A DNA stretch of 64,000 nucleotides from Rhizobium sp. RM (GTDB taxonomy: Bacteria > Pseudomonadota > Alphaproteobacteria > Rhizobiales > Rhizobiaceae), in assembly GCF_013390595.1 (NCBI RefSeq), contig NZ_JACAWV010000022.1, positions 868,001-932,000 of the forward strand, written 5' to 3'. The notes under the pieces are model-generated. The model was given only the letters and a program-made list of their open reading frames with translations. It had not been told where the DNA came from and ran no database searches. The position numbers and the translations under genes are program-made. Each line of letters starts with the position of its first letter. Position 1 is the first letter of the stretch. This document shows positions 43,596 to 52,726 of this stretch, in pieces.

Positions 43596-44240
43596 TCAAA
43601 TGCCTTGAAGATAGGGGTTCGTACGGCGTTCTTCACCCAAGCGCCCACCCGGGCCGTGACCGCAAATGAACCCGACCTCATCGCCAAGCGGCAGAAGCTT
43701 GTCGCGAATGGATGCAATCAGTTGGTCATGGTTGCCACCCGGCAGATCGGTGCGACCGACGGAACCGGAGAACAATACGTCTCCGACATGCGCGAAATTC
43801 TGGTCACGATTGTAATAGATGACATGGCCTGGCGCATGTCCAGGGCAATGATAGACCTCAAACACATGATCGCCGAAGGATACCCGGTCGCCGTCATTCA
43901 GCCATCGGTCCGGCAGTACGTTTTGCAGACCGCTGATCCCGTATTTCTCCGCCTGCGCCTCAATTCGCTCAAGAAGCGGACGGTCGTCTTCGTGCGGGCC
44001 AACAATATCAAGAGCGAGCTTCTCTTTGAGTTCCTTGGCTCCTCCGGCATGATCGAGGTGACCATGCGTCAGCCAGATCTCTTTCAACGTGATGCCGTTT
44101 TCCGCAACAACCTGGAGAATAACGTCCACATCCCCGCCGGGATCAACAATGACGCCCTCCTTGGTGTCCTGATCGAAAAGAACAGTGCAGTTCTGTTCAA
44201 AAGGCGTAACAGGAATAATGCCTGCCTGTAGTTTTCCCAT
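43596..44240 (-). CDS. MBL-fold hydrolase (glyoxalase II-like)
   Basis: The 214-residue protein has the metallo-beta-lactamase fold with the metal-binding THGHLDHAGG motif (HxHxDH), a later conserved His in YHCPGHAPGHVIYY, and Asp in HVGDVLFSGSVGRTDL with a final His in ICGHGPGG. The overall pattern is that of the short hydroxyacylglutathione-hydrolase-like group, often annotated YcbL-like. ATG 44240 is chosen because GGAGAC lies nine bases upstream; a longer frame exists but shows no coding pattern. It diverges from the SH3 gene. Confidence 0.88.
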   Translation of the reverse strand: MGKLQAGIIPVTPFEQNCTVLFDQDTKEGVIVDPGGDVDVILQVVAENGITLKEIWLTHGHLDHAGGAKELKEKLALDIVGPHEDDRPLLERIEAQAEKYGISGLQNVLPDRWLNDGDRVSFGDHVFEVYHCPGHAPGHVIYYNRDQNFAHVGDVLFSGSVGRTDLPGGNHDQLIASIRDKLLPLGDEVGFICGHGPGGRLGEERRTNPYLQGI

Positions 44241-44454
44241 GTTATCGTCTCCGGCACCCAAAAAATCCAGTTTTCTATAACGCGCTGTCCTGCCCGGCAC
44301 AATGCAACGACCGCATTCGTTGGATCGCTGTTTAGCGTTGGAAATCAGTGAGAACGGTCCGAACAGAATGTTTTCAGATACCGGCTGCACAAAAAATCTT
44401 GGAACGGACAGACCGTTCTGACGTTTAGCTCCCGTCTTAAAAGGAGTGAGACAC

Positions 44455-45063
44455 ATGGACAAAAAGCTGAAACTACTCATAGCCGGCGGCGCTTTTGCGC
44501 TCATGGCCGGTTACGCAAATGCCGCCATGGTCGCCACAACCGCATCCGACATTTCCGTGCGTTCTGGCCCTGGCGACGACTATCCAGAACTGGGTCTTGC
44601 TACCCGTGGCAGCAATGCCGTGCTTGATGGCTGCATAGAGAGCAGCGCCTGGTGTCGTATTGAGGTGAACGGTATGAGAGGTTGGGCACATGCCGACTAT
44701 CTCAACGTGATGTATGAAGGCTCGCCCGTCATTCTGGAAGAGCGCCGTAGCGATCTAAACGTGCCCGTTGTGACCTATGAAAAGACCTCGAGCATTCAGG
44801 CTGAACCGAACCCCGGCGACCCCAATCTTGGTCGCGTGGCTGATGTCGATGCCATCACCCCACCTGAAACGGTGATCACCTACATGGATAGCCATCCGGC
44901 TGACGTGGTACGTGTCGATGGTGACGTCGTTGTCGGCTCGACTTTGCCGCCCAATACGCAGCTCATGACGATCCCGGACTACGAATATAGCTATGTGCGG
45001 GTGAATGATGTTCCGGTTCTGGTCGAACCTGGCACTCGCCGTATTGTCTACGTGTACGAGTAA
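44455..45063 (+). CDS. Secreted SH3b plus DUF1236 protein
   Basis: The 202-residue protein has a signal peptide (MDKKLKLLIAGGAFALMAGYANA), an SH3b domain (ATTASDISVRSGPGDDYPELGLATRGSNAVLDGC; WCRIEVNGMRGWAHADYLN), a linker, and a C-terminal DUF1236 module (DYEYSYVRVNDVPVLVEPGTRRIVYVYE). SH3b domains often bind peptidoglycan, so a periplasmic cell-wall or envelope role is plausible. AAAGGAGTGAG precedes the ATG at 44455. A terminator lies at 45105 between it and the following operon. Confidence 0.82.
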   Translation: MDKKLKLLIAGGAFALMAGYANAAMVATTASDISVRSGPGDDYPELGLATRGSNAVLDGCIESSAWCRIEVNGMRGWAHADYLNVMYEGSPVILEERRSDLNVPVVTYEKTSSIQAEPNPGDPNLGRVADVDAITPPETVITYMDSHPADVVRVDGDVVVGSTLPPNTQLMTIPDYEYSYVRVNDVPVLVEPGTRRIVYVYE

Positions 45064-45104
45064 CGGCAAGGCAAGGCGTGACAAAAATCGCCAGACCTAT
45101 CCAG

Positions 45105-45132
45105 AAGAGCGCGGATTTCCGCGCTCTTTTCT
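45105..45132 (+). terminator. Terminator of the SH3b gene
   Basis: AAGAGCGCGGA (45105-45115) pairs with TCCGCGCTCTT (45118-45128), followed by TTCTTTT. Confidence 0.8.
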
Positions 45133-45301
45133 TTTGCCATCGCTTCTCAGCAGGATTCCGGTTGCACCCCGACCCGCACCATATTATCCAGCGCAACAGA
45201 AAATGATCGGCGACATCCTCCCGAGCGGGCACGTTTTCGGCTATGTTTACAAAATATTGGCGCATGGACGTGAGTCAGCCGCAGACAACGAAGGAACAGC
45301 A

Positions 45302-45814
45302 GTGCCACCGCAATCGCTCAAGAACGCAGCCACGAAGCAGACACCTGCACTTCCGAAGGTTGATGACGGCAAGATCGATTTCGACACGATAGAGGCACTG
45401 TTCTTCGCTTACCGCGACTTCGTCTCCGATCCGGATGTCATTCTTTCCAAGCTCGAATACGGGCGCGCGCACCATCGTGTTGTGTATTTCGTCAGCAGAC
45501 AACCTGGCATGACAGTTGCAGATTTGCTGGATACCTTGCAGATCACCAAGCAAAGCCTTGCGCGCGTTCTCAAGCAGCTCATTGACGATGGCTATATTCG
45601 CCAGATGGCAGGTCCGGAAGATCGTCGTCAGCGCCGGCTCTACCCCACCCTCACCGGACGGGAGCTTGCACTGGCACTCAGCGAACCACAATCACGTCGT
45701 ATCGATCGCGCACTGGAAGGCCTTGGCCCCGATGCGCGCGACTGCGTGCGGAAATTTTTGGCGCAGATGCGAAGCCCGACACCCCTTGAAGGGGTTCCAT
45801 TGGAAAGCGAATAA
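45302..45814 (+). CDS. petP: MarR-family regulator, PetP-like
   Basis: The 170-residue protein has a MarR-type winged helix (KLEYGRAHHRVVYFVSRQPGMTVADLLDTLQITKQSLARVLKQLIDDGYIRQMAGPEDRRQRRLYPTLTGRELA). It stands directly upstream of an OmpR-type response regulator with a two-base gap. The pair matches PetP-PetR of Rhodobacter capsulatus, where they affect cytochrome c2 and bc1 expression; the name is carried over by layout and sequence resemblance. I start at GTG 45302, with AAGGA six bases upstream; the frame is open 99 codons further, without a good start. First gene of a three-gene operon. Confidence 0.75.
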   Translation: MPPQSLKNAATKQTPALPKVDDGKIDFDTIEALFFAYRDFVSDPDVILSKLEYGRAHHRVVYFVSRQPGMTVADLLDTLQITKQSLARVLKQLIDDGYIRQMAGPEDRRQRRLYPTLTGRELALALSEPQSRRIDRALEGLGPDARDCVRKFLAQMRSPTPLEGVPLESE

Positions 45815-45816
45815 CC

Positions 45817-46530
45817 ATGGCGACAGCTCCGACCAAACGCCCTCCCGCGGAAGACGATGCAGCTCACCTGCTGATCGTCGATGACGATGCCCGTATCCGC
45901 GATCTCTTGCAGCGTTTTCTCGGAGACAAAGGTTATCGCATTTCGGTTGCAGCCGATGCGGCCGAAGCACGCCGCAAGATGCTGGGCATTCGTTTCGACT
46001 TGCTCATTCTCGACGTGATGATGCCCGGTGAAAACGGTCTGTCGCTTACTCGGTCCCTGAACGAGGACAAGTCCGTTCCCGTCATTCTCCTGACGGCACG
46101 CTCCGAAGCCGACGCCCGCATTGCCGGTCTGGAAGCTGGCGCTGACGACTACCTCGCCAAACCTTTCGATCCCCGCGAACTGGTTTTGCGCATCAACAAT
46201 ATCCTGCGACGAAACACATCACCGGATACACCGAAGATCGAACAGATCATGTTCGGCCCCTTCAATTTCTCGATTCCCAAAAAGGAATTGCGACGTGGAG
46301 CGGAATCGATCCGTCTGACGGATCGCGAGCAGGAGATTATGCTGCTCTTTGCCCTGCGCGCCGGAGAAACGATACCACGGCATGAATTGGTCGAGGCAGA
46401 ATCCGATGTTGGCGAGCGAACGATCGACGTGCAGATCAATCGCCTGCGCCGCAAGATCGAGGATGATCCCGCCAACCCTGTCTATTTGCAAACCGTACGC
46501 GGTATCGGTTATCGCTTGAGCGTAGATTGA
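45817..46530 (+). CDS. petR: OmpR-type response regulator, PetR-like
   Basis: The 237-residue protein has a receiver domain with HLLIVDDDARIRDLL, phospho-acceptor Asp66 (LLILDVMMPGE) and Lys in LAKPF, then an OmpR/PhoB winged helix (LTDREQEIMLLFALRAGETIPRHELVEAESDVGERTIDVQINRLRRKIEDDPANPVYLQTVRGIGYRL). It follows the MarR gene with a two-base gap and is followed 31 bases later by a histidine kinase, so all three are likely co-transcribed. The petR assignment follows that operon context. Confidence 0.8.
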   Translation: MATAPTKRPPAEDDAAHLLIVDDDARIRDLLQRFLGDKGYRISVAADAAEARRKMLGIRFDLLILDVMMPGENGLSLTRSLNEDKSVPVILLTARSEADARIAGLEAGADDYLAKPFDPRELVLRINNILRRNTSPDTPKIEQIMFGPFNFSIPKKELRRGAESIRLTDREQEIMLLFALRAGETIPRHELVEAESDVGERTIDVQINRLRRKIEDDPANPVYLQTVRGIGYRLSVD

Positions 46531-46561
46531 ACCTCGCAACAGCGAAAACGGGCGCATAAAC

Positions 46562-47941
46562 ATGGCAAGCCTCGATTTTCTCACCACCGTCAAGAACAGC
46601 GGCATCGCGAGAAGCTGGCGTTCCTTCGGCAGATTGGTTCGCCACTGGCTACCAACAGGGCTTTATACCCGCTCGCTCATCATCATCATCCTGCCGATGA
46701 TCCTGCTGCAGGGGGTCGTGGCCGCCGTTTTCATGGAGCGTCACTGGCAGCTCGTCACGGAACGCCTTTCTGCCGCCGTTACCCGCGACATCTCGGCCAT
46801 CATCGAATTGCTGCAGACGGACCCTGAAGAGGACGACTATCAGCGCGTCATCCGGATTGCCCGCGATAAGCTCGACCTCAGCGTCTATATCGAGCCGAAG
46901 TCCGATCTGCCGGCCCCAAGACCCGAACCGCTGTTCTCCATCCTCGACAGGATTCTGGCAGACCAGCTGACCCAGCAAATCGGCAAGCCGTTTTGGATCG
47001 ACACCTATGGCAATGGCTCGCTCGTTGAGATTCGCATCCAGCTTGAAGACAAGACGCTGAGGGTCTTCACCCGGCGCAGCCAGGCCTACGCATCCAATAC
47101 CCATATTTTCCTTGTCTGGATGGTCGGTGCATCGCTGGTGCTGATCGCCATTTCCATTCTGTTCCTGCGTGGACAGATCAAACCGATCGAGTCGCTGGCG
47201 CTTGCAGCCGAAAGCTTCGGCAAGGGCCAGAAAATCAGCGCCTACTCACCACGCGGCGCAGACGAAGTCCGGCGAGCGGGTCTTGCTTTCATCCTCATGC
47301 GCGAGCGCATTGAGCGCCAGATGGAGCAGCGAACGGCTATGCTGAACGGCGTGAGCCACGACCTGCGCACCATTCTGACACGATTCAAGTTGCAATTGGC
47401 CCTGGCCGGCGACAATCCCGACCTTGAAGGATTGGACAACGACGTCGAGGATATGCAGTCCATGCTGGAAGCTTATCTGACATTTGCGCAGACCGACGTG
47501 GAGGAGAATGTCGGCACGCTGGCGCTTGTTCCGCTTCTGGAAAAGACCAAGCACGACTTTGCGCTGCACGGCAAAACCCTGAGCTACGAACTTTACAACG
47601 TCGAGAATGTCGTCGCGCGACCAAATGCGCTGTCCCGCCTTGTTGCTAACCTGGCCGCCAATGCGCAGCGCTATGCCAACCGCCTTCATATCGATATTCG
47701 CAAGGCGCCACGCTCGATCATCATGACATTCGATGACGACGGTCCCGGCATTCCAGAACAATCACGCGAAGACGTCTTCAAACCGTTTTTCCGGTTGGAC
47801 GAAGCACGTAATCTCAATGCTTCGGGTACGGGACTTGGCCTTTCCATTGTCAGGGATATTGCGCGTAGCCATGGCGGGGAAGTCACACTGGGTGACAGCG
47901 CGATGGGCGGCTTGCGCGTCATCGTGAAAATTCCGGCCTGA
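46562..47941 (+). CDS. EnvZ-type sensor histidine kinase
   Basis: This 459-residue kinase has a first membrane segment (~36-57), a periplasmic loop of about 120 residues, a second membrane segment (~183-203), a HAMP domain, and the phospho-acceptor His266 in MLNGVSHDLRTILTRF. The catalytic domain has NALSRLVANLAANAQRYAN (N box), DDDGPGIP (G1) and GTGLGLSIV (G2). It is the cognate sensor candidate for the response regulator just upstream. Signal unknown. Confidence 0.9.
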   Translation: MASLDFLTTVKNSGIARSWRSFGRLVRHWLPTGLYTRSLIIIILPMILLQGVVAAVFMERHWQLVTERLSAAVTRDISAIIELLQTDPEEDDYQRVIRIARDKLDLSVYIEPKSDLPAPRPEPLFSILDRILADQLTQQIGKPFWIDTYGNGSLVEIRIQLEDKTLRVFTRRSQAYASNTHIFLVWMVGASLVLIAISILFLRGQIKPIESLALAAESFGKGQKISAYSPRGADEVRRAGLAFILMRERIERQMEQRTAMLNGVSHDLRTILTRFKLQLALAGDNPDLEGLDNDVEDMQSMLEAYLTFAQTDVEENVGTLALVPLLEKTKHDFALHGKTLSYELYNVENVVARPNALSRLVANLAANAQRYANRLHIDIRKAPRSIIMTFDDDGPGIPEQSREDVFKPFFRLDEARNLNASGTGLGLSIVRDIARSHGGEVTLGDSAMGGLRVIVKIPA

Positions 47942-47978
47942 TCCGCTCAACCGAGGATCGAGGCCGGACAAGCCGTGA

Positions 47979-48320
47979 TCAGCACATTTTCTCGCCGTTT
48001 GGCACGTCGCGCTCGACACCTGCCAGAACGATGGCACCGTCCTTGTCGGCAAAACCGAGGGTAAGAACTTCCGAGCGAAAGGGACCAATCTGCCGCGGCG
48101 GGAAATTTACCACGCCCAGCACCCGCCGACCGATCAGGCTTTCCGGCGTATAGTGCACGGTGATCTGTGCCGATGATTTCTTGATGCCGATTTCCGGTCC
48201 GAAGTCGATCTTCACCTTGAAGGCCGGTTTGCGCGCTTCCGGAAAAGGTTCGGCTTCGATGATCGTACCGACACGGATATCGACCTTCTCGAAATCGGCA
48301 TAGGAAATTTCACCGCTCAT
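47979..48320 (-). CDS. csaA: tRNA-binding domain chaperone CsaA-like
   Basis: The 113-residue protein is one OB-fold tRNA-binding domain: [75 protein letters not shown]. CsaA of Bacillus is a homodimeric chaperone related to the tRNA-binding module of methionyl-tRNA synthetase. The N-terminal and core sequence agree with that family. It ends close to the histidine kinase stop and is separated from proC by a few bases, so it may share the ybjN-proC transcript. Confidence 0.88.
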   Translation of the reverse strand: MSGEISYADFEKVDIRVGTIIEAEPFPEARKPAFKVKIDFGPEIGIKKSSAQITVHYTPESLIGRRVLGVVNFPPRQIGPFRSEVLTLGFADKDGAIVLAGVERDVPNGEKMC

Positions 48321-48332
48321 ATCTGTACCTTG

Positions 48333-49151
48333 TCAGCCGGCCAATTCTTCGGCGCGTTTTTTCGCGGCTGCAACCGCCTTGTCGAACAAGGGCTGCATAC
48401 CGTCGTCCGCCATCAGGACGGACAGTGCCGCAGCAGTCGTACCACCCGGAGAAGTCACGTTCTGGCGGAGGCGCGACGCCTCTTCCGTCGCCTGGTGCAG
48501 CAATTCCCCTGCCCCGGCAACGGTCTCACGCGCAAGACGCATTGCCACATCCGCAGGCAGGCCTGCTTTGCGACCAGCTTCGGCCATGCACTCCACGAGA
48601 TAGAAGACATAAGCTGGACCGCTACCCGAAACTGCCGTCACCGCGTCGATATCGCTCTCGGCATCGACCCACTCAACGGGTCCGCTGACTTTCAGCAACC
48701 CATCGACCACGGATTTCAGAGCTGGCGTAACCGCAGCATTGGCATAAGCGCCCGTGACGCCACGGCCAACCATCGCTGGAGTGTTTGGCATGGCTCTGAC
48801 AGCAGCCACGTCACCGAAATAAGAAGTGAAGGTGCTGATGGTCGTTCCGGCCGCGATTGAAACGACAACCGTGGATGGACCGACGAGTGACTTCAACGCT
48901 GGCAGCACGCTGTCCATCAGTTGCGGCTTCACGGCAACGAACAGAATACCCGCTGTCACGCCTTCCGGTGCGCTTTCGCTATGCAGCGCGCCAGCCTCGG
49001 CGATCGTCGTTCTCATGGCGTCGGAGGGGCGTGGATCGACAACGATGACTTGCGATCCGGGCACACCTTTTTTGAGCCAGCCGGTCAGCATTGCGCCGCC
49101 CATATTGCCCGCTCCGACCAGAACGAGCGGCCCCGAAGCCTTGTACACCAT
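48333..49151 (-). CDS. proC: Pyrroline-5-carboxylate reductase
   Basis: The 272-residue protein makes proline from pyrroline-5-carboxylate using NAD(P)H. The Rossmann GxGxxG is LVLVGAGNMGGAMLTGW, followed by VAVKPQLM and the C-terminal P5C-reductase signature VTAVSGSGPAYVFYLVECMAEAGRKAGLP and RQNVTSPGGTTAAAL. I use the ATG at 49151 (GGAGAAGCG upstream). It follows ybjN with one base between stop and start, so the two are co-transcribed. Confidence 0.94.
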   Translation of the reverse strand: MVYKASGPLVLVGAGNMGGAMLTGWLKKGVPGSQVIVVDPRPSDAMRTTIAEAGALHSESAPEGVTAGILFVAVKPQLMDSVLPALKSLVGPSTVVVSIAAGTTISTFTSYFGDVAAVRAMPNTPAMVGRGVTGAYANAAVTPALKSVVDGLLKVSGPVEWVDAESDIDAVTAVSGSGPAYVFYLVECMAEAGRKAGLPADVAMRLARETVAGAGELLHQATEEASRLRQNVTSPGGTTAAALSVLMADDGMQPLFDKAVAAAKKRAEELAG

Positions 49152-49152
49152 A

Positions 49153-49653
49153 TTACGCTTCTCCAACGGTCTCGAACATAACGGCTTCAATTGCCGTTTT
49201 GGCGTCCAGTCCCGACCAGACGACGAACTGGAATGCCTGATAATATTGCTCGCAGGACTCAAGCGCGCTGGAAAGCAGCACCTCAACCTGCTGGTTGTTG
49301 GGCTCCGCGCCGCCAGCGAGCAGAAGCGACTGACGGAAGATCACCACATCTTCCTGCCGCCACAGGTCGAAATGCCCCATGAGCACCTGACCGTTGATTT
49401 GCGAAAGCAGGCGAATAACCTCATTGACGCGTGGCTCGGGCACCTTGATGTCGAATGCACAGGCAAGATGAAGCGCCTCGAACTCCTCCATCCAGGAAAA
49501 GGAGATATGGTAGTCGGCCCAGTGACCCGCTACCGTCATGGCAATTTCATCCTCGCCAGAGCGTTCGAACGACCAGTCGTTCGTAGCGGCAACGATCTCG
49601 ATCATGTCCACTGGATTGGACTGACGCTCAATTTCAAATTCCATCAGGCTCAT
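49153..49653 (-). CDS. YbjN-domain protein
   Basis: The 166-residue protein has a YbjN/DUF1790 (type III secretion chaperone-like) domain: NPVDMIEIVAATNDWSFERSGEDEIAMTVAGHWADYHISFSWMEEFEALHLACAFD, followed by NEVIRLLSQINGQVLMGHFDLWRQEDVVIFRQSLL. YbjN in E. coli affects motility and stress sensitivity; the mechanism is unknown. The gene is directly upstream of proC and partly couples to it. The start at 49653 has a GAGAAGG upstream. Confidence 0.85.
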   Translation of the reverse strand: MSLMEFEIERQSNPVDMIEIVAATNDWSFERSGEDEIAMTVAGHWADYHISFSWMEEFEALHLACAFDIKVPEPRVNEVIRLLSQINGQVLMGHFDLWRQEDVVIFRQSLLLAGGAEPNNQQVEVLLSSALESCEQYYQAFQFVVWSGLDAKTAIEAVMFETVGEA

Positions 49654-50084
49654 GCGGCACCTTCTCAGCCGGAATCGATGTTACGTTTTGAACGCCGGGC
49701 ACAAAACTCCCATACAAACCGGATTCAACATTTGAGACGATTGCCCGACACCACCAGAATTACGCAGTCACCCTGTCTGGAGCTTACCAGGTTCGTTTCG
49801 AATCATCATTTAAAATCAGTCTATAATGCGCGAGTCCCACTGCCACCCCTCGAAGGCCATTTTTGCTTTTTGAGCAGTGGATATCTTCTCCCGCATTGCC
49901 TCAGGCGAGAGTCATAACCGACTCTGACAATTGTGTTTTTTGCATGTGTCCACAGGCCCGAAATTTCCCGTCCCGGTTTCGAAAATGACACCTGATGCAG
50001 ACCGTCACGGGACAAGCGCGCAACAAAAAACCGGACCCGCCGCGCGAATCCGGTTTCCATCAAAATCTGAGAGCCTTAACCGTG
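49654..50084. other. Intergenic region between ubiK and ybjN
   Basis: 431 bases without a convincing gene. It contains the ubiK terminator (50028-50056). An 80-codon minus-strand frame (49821-50063) overlaps that terminator and has poor coding character, so I reject it. The AT-rich part at 49800-49830 may hold the ybjN promoter. Confidence 0.35.
50028..50056 (-). terminator. Terminator of ubiK
   Basis: AAACCGGA and TCCGGTTT pair across a 13-base loop, with TTT on the minus strand after it. Confidence 0.75.
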
Positions 50085-50348
50085 TCAGTCGGTCGAGGTC
50101 GAGAGTTTTGCTTCGAGTGCCTCGATGCGGGCGCGCAGGGCGTCATTTTCGTCGCGCGCCTGGATAGCCATTTCGCGCACAGCTTCGAATTCTTCGCGCT
50201 TTACGACGTCGAGGCTGTTGAGCCAGCGATCCGCCTGCGCATGAAATGCGGATTCGACTTCCTTACGCATACCCTGCGCAGCGCCGGCTGCGTCTGTCAT
50301 CAGCTTGGCAAATTCATCCAGAAAACGGTTGGTGCCCGTCGTGCTCAT
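50085..50348 (-). CDS. ubiK: UbiK-type ubiquinone biosynthesis accessory factor
   Basis: This 87-residue protein is a BMFP/YqiC/UbiK family coiled-coil protein: FLDEFAKLMTDAAGAAQGMRKEVESAFHAQADRWLNSLDVVKREEFEAVREMAIQARDENDALRARIEALEA. The FLDEFAKLM opening and the C-terminal coiled coil with RxENDALRARI are typical. UbiK helps assemble ubiquinone biosynthesis enzymes; part of the family binds membranes. I use ATG 50348, with AAGGAAC six bases upstream. It is divergent from lgt. Confidence 0.88.
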   Translation of the reverse strand: MSTTGTNRFLDEFAKLMTDAAGAAQGMRKEVESAFHAQADRWLNSLDVVKREEFEAVREMAIQARDENDALRARIEALEAKLSTSTD

Positions 50349-50621
50349 GGCGCAGTTCCTTCGTCGGTTAAAAGAGCTTTCCGCTCCATCCGGTTGATAT
50401 GTTTCAGGTAGGCACTCGACCGCCACCTTGCAAGCAAAATCGCACAATTCGGCACCTTTCCTCGCCACAAATGGCGCCCGGACAGGCTGCAAAAATCACC
50501 TTGACCACCGCCACTTCAATCGCCATTTTCCTCGCTCCGGGTAACGGCCGTCATGGCCGGAAACCTTGAGGCAATGGAACCAATCTGTTGTCAGTAACAG
50601 CAACGATGACGGAATATACGA
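50349..50621. promoter_or_regulatory. Divergent spacer between ubiK and lgt
   Basis: These 273 bases separate divergent ubiK and lgt, so both promoters lie here. No clear operator or terminator is seen. Confidence 0.3.
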
Positions 50622-51464
50622 TTGTCAGCCGCAGCAGCCCTACTTGCCATTATGCCGTTCCCCGATATTGATCCGGTGGCCGTTTCCATCGGACCCGTCG
50701 CGATCCACTGGTACGGGCTTGCTTACGTCGTCGGCATCATGCTCGGCTGGTCCTACGCCCGCCGACTGAGCCGCACCAATCATCTCTGGCAAAAAGACAA
50801 CTCACCAGTAACCGTGCAGCATCTCGATGATTTCATCCTGTGGGCTGCCGCTGGCATCGTATTGGGCGGGCGCATCGGCTACATCCTGTTTTACGATCTT
50901 TCCTCCGTCGCAGCCAATCCGATCAGAGCAATCGAGATCTGGAACGGCGGCATGTCTTTCCATGGCGGGCTAATCGGCACCACCATCGCGATGATATTGT
51001 TTGCGCGCAAGAACGGCATTCCGGTCTGGAGCATGTTCGACATCGTCGCCGCCGTCGCCCCCATCGGCCTGTTTTTCGGCCGCATCGCCAATTTCATCAA
51101 CGGCGAGTTGTGGGGCCGTATTTCCGACGCTCCATGGGCCGTTGTCTTTCCAACAGGCGGCCCTTTCGCCCGCCATCCGAGCCAACTGTACGAGGCGGGT
51201 CTAGAAGGCTTGCTTCTGACCGCTGTACTGGCTCTGGCAATCTACGCGTTCAAGGCATTGAAAGCTCCCGGCACCGTGACCGGCATCTTCGTCGCAGGTT
51301 ATGCTCTTTCGCGTATTTTCGTCGAATTCTTCCGCGAACCGGATGCCCAGATCGGTTATCTGGCAGGCAATTGGCTGACCATGGGCATGGTACTTTCGAC
51401 ACCCATGGTGCTGCTGGGACTGTGGGCAGTCGTTCGCGCCCGCAGTGCCGCAGGCCGCGCGTAA
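50622..51464 (+). CDS. lgt: Prolipoprotein diacylglyceryl transferase
   Basis: The 280-residue integral membrane enzyme transfers diacylglyceryl to the lipobox cysteine of prolipoproteins. It shows the Lgt signature [20 protein letters not shown] (in [10 protein letters not shown]) with the conserved His, and the [16 protein letters not shown] segment. Seven membrane segments fit. I use TTG 50622, because GGAA lies seven bases upstream; the ATG at 50652 has no site and would remove ten residues. It is followed closely by midA-like and pgeF on the same strand, so these form an operon-like cluster. Confidence 0.94.
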   Translation: MSAAAALLAIMPFPDIDPVAVSIGPVAIHWYGLAYVVGIMLGWSYARRLSRTNHLWQKDNSPVTVQHLDDFILWAAAGIVLGGRIGYILFYDLSSVAANPIRAIEIWNGGMSFHGGLIGTTIAMILFARKNGIPVWSMFDIVAAVAPIGLFFGRIANFINGELWGRISDAPWAVVFPTGGPFARHPSQLYEAGLEGLLLTAVLALAIYAFKALKAPGTVTGIFVAGYALSRIFVEFFREPDAQIGYLAGNWLTMGMVLSTPMVLLGLWAVVRARSAAGRA

Positions 51465-51479
51465 CCGGGATGCCTTGCT

Positions 51480-52580
51480 ATGAGCACACCACTTGCGCGT
51501 CGCATCAAATCCATGATCCGCCTCAACGGGCCTTTGAGCGTCACAGATTTCTTTTCGCTCTGCCTCGCTGATCCCGAACACGGTTATTACAAAAGCCGAG
51601 AGCCTTTCGGTCGCTCGGGCGATTTCATAACCGCACCGGAGGTCAGTCAGCTTTTTGGTGAAATGATCGGCGTTTTCGTGGTGCATGCCTGGCAACGCCA
51701 CGGCGCTCCTGCCGAGGCAAGGCTGGTCGAAATCGGCCCCGGACGCGGTACGATGATGTCCGATATATTGCGCGTCATTCGCCGGATTGCCCCGCCTCTC
51801 TACGAGACGATGCAGATCCATCTCGTGGAAACCAGTCCAAGGTTGACGGCCATACAGAAGGAAATGCTTTCCGGTCACTCCGGCAAGCTGACATGGCACG
51901 AGAGTTTCGATGCTGTTCCGGACGGTTTTCTGCTGCTCGTTGCCAATGAACTGTTCGACGCCATTCCAATCCGGCAATTTGTCAGGACGCCACAGGGTTT
52001 TCGCGAGCGCGTCGTGAGCCTGGATGCCGACGACAATCTGGTATTCTCGGTAGGTGTCGCAGGTATCGACCCTGCCCTCTTGCCGACCCTTCCCGAACGA
52101 CAGCCGATTGGAACCATCGTCGAGATATCCCCTGCGCGCGAAGCGGTGATGACGGCAATCTGCCAGCGATTGACCACGCACGGCGGCACGGCACTCGCCA
52201 TCGACTACGGCCATCTGGTTTCAGCTTATGGCGACACGCTGCAGGCCATGCGCCATCACGCCTTCGACCCGGTGCTCGCCCACCCAGGCGAAGCCGATCT
52301 CACGAGCCATGTGGATTTCGAAAGCCTCGTCAAAACAGCAGAGGCAAACGGCGTCCATGTCAACGGCAGTCTGCGTCAGGGAGACTTCCTGTACGGGCTT
52401 GGCCTGAAGGAGCGTGCTTCGGCACTGGCAGCCAAGGCGGACCCCGACCAGACGCTCGCGATCGCTGAAGCAGTCAATCGTCTGGCCGGCGAAGGAGCAG
52501 GCAAAATGGGGGAACTTTTCAAGGTGATCGCCGTTTCAAGCCCTGCACTTCATCTCATGCCGTTTCGCGCAGTGGATTGA
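51480..52580 (+). CDS. MidA/NDUFAF7-like SAM methyltransferase
   Basis: The 366-residue protein has a SAM-dependent methyltransferase domain (COG1565/MidA): FCLADPEHGYYKSREPFGRSGDFITAPEVSQLFGEMIGVF, RLVEIGPGRGTMMSDILRVI, LVANELFDAIPIRQFV. The mitochondrial homologue NDUFAF7 methylates an arginine of a complex I subunit; a similar role in assembly of respiratory complex I is plausible but unproven here. It follows lgt after 15 bases and is followed by pgeF. Confidence 0.9.
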   Translation: MSTPLARRIKSMIRLNGPLSVTDFFSLCLADPEHGYYKSREPFGRSGDFITAPEVSQLFGEMIGVFVVHAWQRHGAPAEARLVEIGPGRGTMMSDILRVIRRIAPPLYETMQIHLVETSPRLTAIQKEMLSGHSGKLTWHESFDAVPDGFLLLVANELFDAIPIRQFVRTPQGFRERVVSLDADDNLVFSVGVAGIDPALLPTLPERQPIGTIVEISPAREAVMTAICQRLTTHGGTALAIDYGHLVSAYGDTLQAMRHHAFDPVLAHPGEADLTSHVDFESLVKTAEANGVHVNGSLRQGDFLYGLGLKERASALAAKADPDQTLAIAEAVNRLAGEGAGKMGELFKVIAVSSPALHLMPFRAVD

Positions 52581-52726
52581 CACAACGAACGGGTCTGGGC
52601 CACCATTGCCTGTAAAACGAAGCAGGCGAATGGCATCAAACCCACCTTAGCTCTGCCGACAGGAAACATCTCGCTTACCGCATTCCCACTGCAAAACAGC
52701 GACATTCTCCAAGGAATTCCAAGACC

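Noticed and set aside
49821-50063. 80-codon minus-strand frame between ybjN and ubiK
   Set aside because: It runs through the ubiK terminator hairpin and has no domain or conserved feature.
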